Shown: piece by piece, positions 57,912 to 64,000 of the stretch
How the letters are laid out: every line of letters starts with the position of its first letter
Numbering within the stretch: position 1 is the first letter of the stretch
NCBI GenBank assembly: GCA_047495785.1
Contig: JBLDXI010000001.1
Location: 2,666,001 to 2,730,000, forward strand
Reading direction: 5' to 3'
Source of the DNA: Lepidodermella squamata
Lineage: Eukaryota; Gastrotricha
Length of the DNA stretch: 64,000 bases
The notes under the pieces: model-generated
Database searches by the model: none
Told to the model about the DNA's origin: nothing
Seen by the model: only the letters and a program-made list of their open reading frames with translations
Program-made: the position numbers and the translations under genes

Positions 57912-60698
57912 TTCGCATATTTTTCAGGCCCTAAAACAGATAGCGAGTTGACCTGAGGAAAATATCTTATTGCAAGGTTCGCAATAAAGAAAAGTTGGGA
58001 AGGGCGTAAATTATCCAAGACAGATTTAATGGGTGGTCTCGGAATTCATCAATATAGTGAAGTTATAATAAATATTAAAAATGCTCCTTTACAGGTGTTT
58101 CTAGCCAGTAAATAGCCCTTTTATTCAAGTCTAGTCGCGCGATTGTGATTATTCCATCACTGCACCTGGCAACCTAACGCGTGAAAAACTCAATGCAATC
58201 CTACTTGTATAAAAGCTTTTCAATTAGAAAAGCAGCGGTGATGTGGATTTTAAAAGCCGATGAGGGTGAGGCAGGAAGTTCATTCGAAATGTGTAAAGCG
58301 AGGAGAAATGAGGAAGTGGAACACTCTTTAGCAAGCATGTTTGGTTTCAACCACTGGCACAGATCACCGCATAAAAATTGGAAGTACCTCATTTTCCCTG
58401 CTCAACATTCGCAACCTAAGCGAAATTTGTCAATAGAGGTTGCGTTTTGAAAGTCCAGGTCATCATTTTCTGATTATCTAAGCCAGGCCTAGTCCACGCA
58501 GTCAACGTCATTCGCCACGTAAAATTTAGTTTTCGGTTTTTCGGCTCAGTCATATACGTCTGTTCTGCACGAATTGTCAATGAACAATTCCCCATCATTC
58601 AATGCTTTACCCCTCAACATTTCCTGGGATTTAAATGAAATCTGAGAACGATGGCGCAGTGGAAATATTAGGTCACTTTTAGCTTCCAGGAATATTTGTT
58701 TTCGGCCATATTTTTCACAGAGGGTTGCATTCATAACAGGCCTTAGCAGCTGCGTTATACGCTTTCGGGGCCCTTTCCACCACGTTATTTCTCTTTGCAG
58801 TAAGCACACTTGAGCGAAAGAATTAGGCCACCACTACGACAAAAAACACGTTGAATGGCCTGCATCTAGTCAAGAGTCAAGTATAAATTCAAATTTTATC
58901 GAACTGTTACTTTGACAAAAGTCAACAAAAAGGATACTTCTTATCTCAATTGACTGAATTGATTTATTAAAACTTCAGGATTTTTAACTTTACCTATAAA
59001 TAAATTTCCCACAGCAACATTATTCTACAGCTTGCAACTTGCCTCAATTATTAGTGGCGGAGCGAATCAGTCAATTCGATGGTTGTATTATTTTGCAGTG
59101 GCATAAGTGTGCCTTCCACATTTCTTTTGAATCGACTAATAGCATGCGAGTATTTCACTTCAAACGACAACTGGAATTTCAGAGTTGTCGGAAGAAAACA
59201 ACCACGGTTGAAAATTGAAAATTGTTAAGTATTATGTTTATCCTTTTCAATTTTTTTCAAAGTGGGGCTTCCTGGGCACCTGTCCCGCGTACCAATGCCC
59301 GTGAGTTTATCGACTTCGAGGCTCCCAGAACGCTCTGAGTACTGGTCAAGAATGAGAAAAAGCTTATTATTATCACACTAGCTTCGGTTTTAATATGAAC
59401 GTTTATCGAGAAAAATTCAGAAGTGTCGAGTCATATCGTGCTGAATGCTGAAGAAAATGCTGCTCCTTGCTCTAACGTTCTGGGACTAAGACGTAATTTC
59501 TCTTGGCGCGAAGCTGACAATCAGAAATATAAAATTGAACATTCGAACAAATAAGGCGAGTAGAGCCACGTTAGGATATAGCGGAAAAGCTTTTAATGAC
59601 ATTTTTTGCATCGCTTCACACAACATCAATTCACAGCATCCTCAATCCACAATCTTGAGATGCGAAACACCTGCTGATGTAGAGCCTGCAACTCCCAAGG
59701 AAAAGACAATGAATGGTTTTGAATCTGCTGGTATAAAATTCGTCCCGATTCCCGATGCTTAACCGAGCCGAATGGATGATTTTAGCTAAAAAAATCGTCA
59801 CGGTTGACTGGGCATTGGCTGAAGCGGCAATAAAAACCTCCATTTATCTATATAAAAGTTTAAAAAAATATTTATTGTTTACATAAAGCTTGTTTATTGT
59901 ATGTATGAAAAATTGACCTTGACTGAACTTTTGGCGCTATTTATTTATCAGCATCACTTCTTCTCGCTTTATCGCAGTTTTTCGGGTTTTTTCGTTATCT
60001 CTCTAAGCAGGTTGCTGATCCCAGATCGGAGGTGATATAGAGAAACTAAATCTACAGAGAAACGGTTAGAGCATTTGACATGTGGTGGATGTGATCGAAA
60101 CTTTTACTGCCATTAGCAGCTGGTCACTGGTCAAGGTGTCTTTCGCACCTTGAAGTTCATAGTTATGTGCCTTTTAACCAGCAGCCAAGTTGCGGTCACA
60201 TTTTGTCTCATTTTCTGTAGCCATCTTGTAACATGTGCCTACAAATTATTACTTCTCTATTCGCCCCGCAGGAAGTAACTTCAGGCTGAAACACGTGATC
60301 GCGCGGTAAGAGCGTTCTTCGAACTGCTGGTATATCTTTAAACTTCCAATTAACTTCCAAAGTAACTTTTAAAACCGTGTATTATAATGCCTCATATGTA
60401 TTTTCTTGATGAGAGCTTTGTGTTCGCTTATTACAGTTATCATCATGTAGTTCGGATGCCTGCATGGATAAGTAGTGGCAATGTCATTTGTTTAGAGCCT
60501 CAATAGGTCGATTTTATCATGAAAGCATTCTACTTTAATAAGAGAGCAGTAAGTGGCAAAGATAATTCCAAACAGAGCAGTCGCGCGGAAGCGCCAAGTC
60601 TTGAGTTGAGCTCACCCCTGTGTAACATGTTGACTTAAACCCCGATCGAAAATTGGTCATTGGTCAGAGAGTGATTAATGAATTTTGATCCTCGATCT
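57912..60698. other. gene-poor region
   Basis: Nearly 2.8 kb without a convincing gene. Two open stretches lack recognised motifs: minus strand 58546-58809, and plus strand 59535-59762, which ends AGIKFVPIPDA. They may be decayed transposon or gene fragments. No tRNA or other RNA gene was recognised. Confidence 0.4.
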
Positions 60699-61357
60699 GA
60701 CTGAAGGTGACTTCGCCGTTTCAGATTCCAGACGCTATGAAATGCTTCCCAAGCAATTGCTTCCAAAGCAACTGCTTCCCAATCACTGCTCTAGAAGCAA
60801 AGTGCTTCCCAAACAGGTAAATAAACATGGCGTAACAATCACTGCTTCAGAAGCAGTTGCTTCCAAAGCAAATGCTTCCCAAGCAGAGTTTCGCGATTTT
60901 TCACCGCTGAGCCACATAAGTAATAAGTAATAGGAAATCGCAAGTAAAGCCGAAAATTGGATTGTTAAATTCCGAGCTAATGCTTCTCGATCAAACTCAT
61001 CCTTCGCCCTGGGTCCTAGCCGCCCTCCATTCAGATGTGAAATAAAACATATTTTTCATTAGCTTTTTATGTTACCGTTTAATTCCTTGATCGATCGGTT
61101 GATTGATCATGCAACGGATCCTTGCTCCGTGTGGCCTACAACCCGCGGTAACAGGGCTAAATAGTGAATTTCCTAAAAATTCAGCTTGCTTGAAAAGTAG
61201 TGCTTCCCAATCAATTGCTTGGGAAGCAGTTGATTGGGACGCAATGCTTGAGAAGCAGTGCTCTGTAAGCGTGCTGCTTGGGAAGCAGTTGCTTTGGAAG
61301 CAATTGCTTGGGAAGCATTTCATAGCGTCTGGAATCTGAAACGGCTCGCCTTTAGTC
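60699..61357. mobile_element. inverted-repeat foldback element with palindromic subrepeats
   Basis: The two ends are inverted copies. The left end, from about 60699, reads GACTGAAGGTGA...CCGTTTCAGATTCC and continues through TATGAAATGCTTCCCAAGCA. The right end gives the same on the opposite strand, finishing at about 61357. Inside each arm a small palindrome of form TGCTTCC(C/A)AAGCA recurs many times, in both orientations (60740-60890 and 61200-61320). About 250 nt of unrelated sequence lies between the arms. The outer boundary has a small indel between the two ends and no clear target duplication was found. It encodes no transposase. The right edge lies 68 nt before the TANGO2 start codon. 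Confidence 0.75.
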
Positions 61358-61424
61358 GAATTATAATGTTTGTTTGTAATTTGTTTGAACTTAGCTTACA
61401 TTCGCCCACACTAATTGTTACACA

Positions 61425-62291
61425 ATGTGTATATTGTTTGTGGCGTTGGGGCAAAGTAAACGATACCCTGTAATCATTGCTTCTAATCGCGACGAATACA
61501 TCAAACGCGAAACGGCCCTTGCGCACTTTTGGAAGCGAGATAATGGTGACCGGGTTATCGGCGGTGTCGACCTAGAAGCAGGTGGAACGTGGCTAGCTGT
61601 TTCTGATCGCGGGAAAGTTGGAATAATTTTGAACTGTGTTCAGCCCGTAGCGCCGACGGAAGGTTTTCTCTCGCGAGGCGAGATTGTCACTAAATTTGTC
61701 GACGATCAGAGTTCCGACACGGAGGCATTCAAAGCTAGCCTGTTGCAAACTTGCGATCATTATAAGCCTTTCAATTTTGTCGGAATATCAATCAAGCCGG
61801 CCATTGTTCAACCTTCGGCTTTTACGGTCACAAAGCCAACGGAGAGTGAAAAAGGTTATTCGAAGATACTGCCAGATGGTTTTCACGTTGTTGGGAATTT
61901 GCCGGTCGGCTCTGACGTGCACCTGAAGAAAATGGAGCATGGCAAATCACTTTTCCAAACTATTGTAGAAAAGTTTGAGGCAGATGAAACAGCAGGCTTT
62001 GAGACGCTTCATCAAAGTCTAGCAAATGATCTTCTCTGTGATCGAACGTGCTGCTTTCCAGATGCAGAGCTTGAAAGAATTTGGAAAAAGCATGAAATAG
62101 AGCATTTGAAGTCAATTGCTCGAGTTTTTGTGTCAATCGGATCCGTTTATCAAACGAGGTGCAGTACTATTGTGGCGATTGACAACGAAGGAATGTGCCA
62201 CTTTGTTGAATACACATGGGCGTTGGCCGACGAAGTTTCACAACCTAAGGCCACGCACGTTACTCGAGAATCATTCAAACTCGCAAAATAG
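61425..62291 (+). CDS. TANGO2: TANGO2 (NRDE-domain) homolog
   Basis: This is a single-exon gene of 288 residues, close to the human length of 276. It begins MCILFVALG, and an initial Met-Cys-Ile is characteristic of this N-terminal-nucleophile-like family. The defining NRDE signature is present as IIASNRDEYIKR (about residues 17-28). Then come GGVDLEAGGTWLAVSDRGKVGIILN (read as GGVDLEAGGTW, then LAVSDRGKVGIILN), FNFVGISI, and YQTRCSTIVAIDNEG near the C-terminus. These correspond to human GGTWLGISTRGK and YGTRTNTIILVD. TANGO2 has been placed in Golgi organisation, mitochondria, and heme or lipid trafficking. The upstream region is nearly filled by a transposon. MRPL37 starts 87 nt downstream on the same strand. 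Confidence 0.93.
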   Translation: MCILFVALGQSKRYPVIIASNRDEYIKRETALAHFWKRDNGDRVIGGVDLEAGGTWLAVSDRGKVGIILNCVQPVAPTEGFLSRGEIVTKFVDDQSSDTEAFKASLLQTCDHYKPFNFVGISIKPAIVQPSAFTVTKPTESEKGYSKILPDGFHVVGNLPVGSDVHLKKMEHGKSLFQTIVEKFEADETAGFETLHQSLANDLLCDRTCCFPDAELERIWKKHEIEHLKSIARVFVSIGSVYQTRCSTIVAIDNEGMCHFVEYTWALADEVSQPKATHVTRESFKLAK

Positions 62292-62378
62292 ATTTTAATA
62301 TTTATTAATGCGCTTTGCACGTGAATACCCAATCTTTAGTAAATTCTATGATTTGAAGATATTTTAGGGTGTTTAAAA

Positions 62379-63799
62379 ATGCCTATGAATAGATATCGGC
62401 TGTTCAAGCAGCTGTGGAACAATCGTTATCCAGTGAGAGTATGGGGTAAAGACGTTATCCCGCCGGTTATTAAAGAAAAAGGTAAGTGAATAGCTTCACA
62501 ACTCTGAAGAACTTCATATTATAACTTCGTAGGTATTCCGGTGATCGATCCCACTGTTCCGAAGCCTCAAGAGGAAATATCATGGCAACCACCTGTTCCA
62601 GACGATCCTCGTTTCAAGCGATTTTATCCTCCCAAAGATCCAAAAACTCACCCGCATTGGCACGAGAAACCTGCAGTGTCTTTCGGCTACCCAGGGCAGT
62701 TGCTGAGTGGCGTAAAACAAGCTCAAGCAATAACCAACACCGTGATTTATTCAAGTCTTCCGTCTTTATATGCGTCAATTAGTGGCGAATTGAATGAGCA
62801 TCAGGATCAGTTGGTTCAACGACTGGCTTTGCAAGCTCACAAATGGTTCCCGGGCAGAGATCGCCTGCCGAAGCATTTCTGGCCAGAGTTTCCGAATTTC
62901 AAACTTCGGTCAGAGAAAGGAATTCTACGCGAAGATACGCTGTAAGTCATTGTTAACCAAAAACAATCCGCCTTAAAGCCCTATTTTTTAGGCGAATGTT
63001 TCTGCATAATTTACTGCATTTTTGCGCTGTTTCTGCGGGGCAAAAAGACATTGCGACGCTGTTGAAAAGACGGTTGATTTACGATCCTCAAATTGTGGCT
63101 TCTTATGACGTTTTAGCGTCAAATGGTGAGACGCGCAAAATTCTAGTTCGCGGAACTCATGCAGCGGCGATTTCATCGATTGTCCCGATTCCTGCGTTTT
63201 CATCTTCTCAAGAAGTGAAATCGACGAGTAAAGCTGAGTTGCCGGGTCTGGGTCCAGTTTCCCCATTCATCGATCTTGAGCCTGAGAATATTTACCCGAA
63301 CGACTCAAATGGATGGATTTCGACGGAGAAATCGAATTTAGATTCGATCCGTTACCCGCATACGTTGTTTTTGTTTAACAAAGAGGCGCTTTGGACCCAG
63401 GAGGATTTCGAGAAGGAACCATGGACTAAAGAACAGCGCGATGCAAGGGCAATTCTATTCACCCATGCTTGGTGTGTGTCTTACGCGAAACAGCTGTACG
63501 GCAATGATGTGAAAGCCTTGCCGAAACCGGTTACTGCTCAATGCGTTCAGACCGATGGCGAGTCGCTGCATTTCCTCTGCTACCAGTTGAACACACTGGA
63601 CCCGGCTCGTCAAAGTGCTGCTGTTAAAAACCAGGCGTGGATTGATAACGGTGAAAGTTCGCTGTTCGTCAAAACAATTCTGCCGAAGCAATTTGCTCGC
63701 CAGGCAACTTATACTGATTTCGAACCAGCCGTGCTCAACCGCTTCGTGTCATTCTACGTCAATGGCTGTGAACAGCTTGCCAAACCAGCCACCGCTTGA
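62379..63799 (+). CDS. MRPL37: mitochondrial large ribosomal subunit protein mL37
   Basis: Three exons (62379-62481, 62533-62941, 62992-63799) encode 439 residues, near the human length of 423. mL37 is a metazoan-specific component of the mitochondrial large subunit, related to mS30. Recognisable parts are the basic N-terminus, HPHWHEKPAVSFGYPGQLLSGVKQA (read as HPHWHEKPAVSFGY, then PGQLLSGVKQA), and SLPSLYASI. The C-terminal half then runs through ARAILFTHAWCVSYAKQLYG and LHFLCYQLNTLD. The gene follows TANGO2 closely; a 3' splice-site-like ATTTTAG ends 11 nt before its ATG. The alternative MRPS30 is less likely given the overall wording. Two AATAAA signals (about 63824 and 63874) lie downstream. 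Confidence 0.8.
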
Positions 63800-63923
63800 C
63801 ATTGTTGCTCAAAAACAGTCAATAAATCAATCAAAGCGTTGTGCGATGAAATTTTATATAAATCGTGATGAATAAATAGAACGCATTTATTGTTTGATTT
63901 TCAAACATTTTTCGAGTCTCGAT

Positions 63924-64000
63924 TTAATAACGCTCAAGCCGGTCTTCAGGCTCTTCGTAGGCCACATTGAATTGTTGCAGCCGTTTCAAGTGCTCGTAGT
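63924..64000 (-). CDS. 3' end of an unidentified minus-strand gene (partial)
   Basis: The minus strand from the window edge reads YEHLKRLQQFNVAYEEPEDRLERY and stops at 63926-63924. About 25 codons are visible. A minus-strand AATAAA (TTTATT on plus near 63888) follows the stop, supporting a genuine gene end. It converges on MRPL37, whose stop is 124 nt away. Too little is present to name the protein. Confidence 0.6.
   Translation of the reverse strand, partial: YEHLKRLQQFNVAYEEPEDRLERY

Noticed and set aside
59535-59762. 75-codon plus-strand open frame
   Set aside because: Lacks any family signature and is isolated; it could be a fragment but cannot be supported as a gene.

Overview
The window is nuclear DNA of a small animal with a compact genome. 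It carries typical metazoan genes: a laminin beta chain, NUP85, U1-C, TMEM104, TMEM223, TANGO2, ABCB8 and the mitochondrial ribosomal protein mL37. Almost every gene is split by very short introns, mostly 42-57 nt with GT..AG ends, plus a few longer introns and gaps that hold transposon relics. The exact phylum cannot be read from sequence alone. Tiny introns, gaps near 100 nt between same-strand genes, and 3' splice-site-like sequences just before some start codons suggest a nematode-like or tardigrade-like ecdysozoan, but this is inference. All gene models were spliced by hand, and each keeps one open frame across all its junctions.

Layout: 1-1636 has no recognised gene but holds a tRNA-derived SINE with an 11-bp target-site duplication. 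1637-19696 holds TMEM223, laminin beta, NUP85 and TMEM104, all on the plus strand. TMEM104 has long introns containing an hAT-like MITE and a foldback element with 9-bp target duplications. 20128-42128 is the main feature: ten tandem, same-strand major-facilitator transporters that resemble SLC49A4 (DIRC2). Three form one subgroup and seven another, and a lipid phosphate phosphatase gene lies between the two. 42268-43474 is SNRPC on the minus strand, facing RBM7 (plus) across about 1.46 kb. ABCB8 (mitochondrial ABC half-transporter) and an SLC25A45/47/48-like carrier follow.

50835-54683 (minus) is a ten-exon, four-PDZ scaffold of NHERF/PDZK1 type. 56347-57911 (minus) is a 450-residue, largely disordered protein that I do not recognise. 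57912-61424 is gene-poor and ends in a second terminal-inverted-repeat element built of small palindromes, close to the TANGO2 start. TANGO2 and MRPL37 follow on the plus strand, and the 3' end of a minus-strand gene enters at the right edge.

Functional themes: the transporter array is a lineage-specific expansion of a family linked to lysosomal vitamin or heme-type export. Several other genes act in mitochondria (TMEM223, ABCB8, MRPL37, the SLC25 carrier, possibly TANGO2). SNRPC and RBM7 form a divergent RNA-processing pair. NHERF-type scaffolds commonly tether membrane transporters, but nothing here ties this one to the array beyond lying in the same window.
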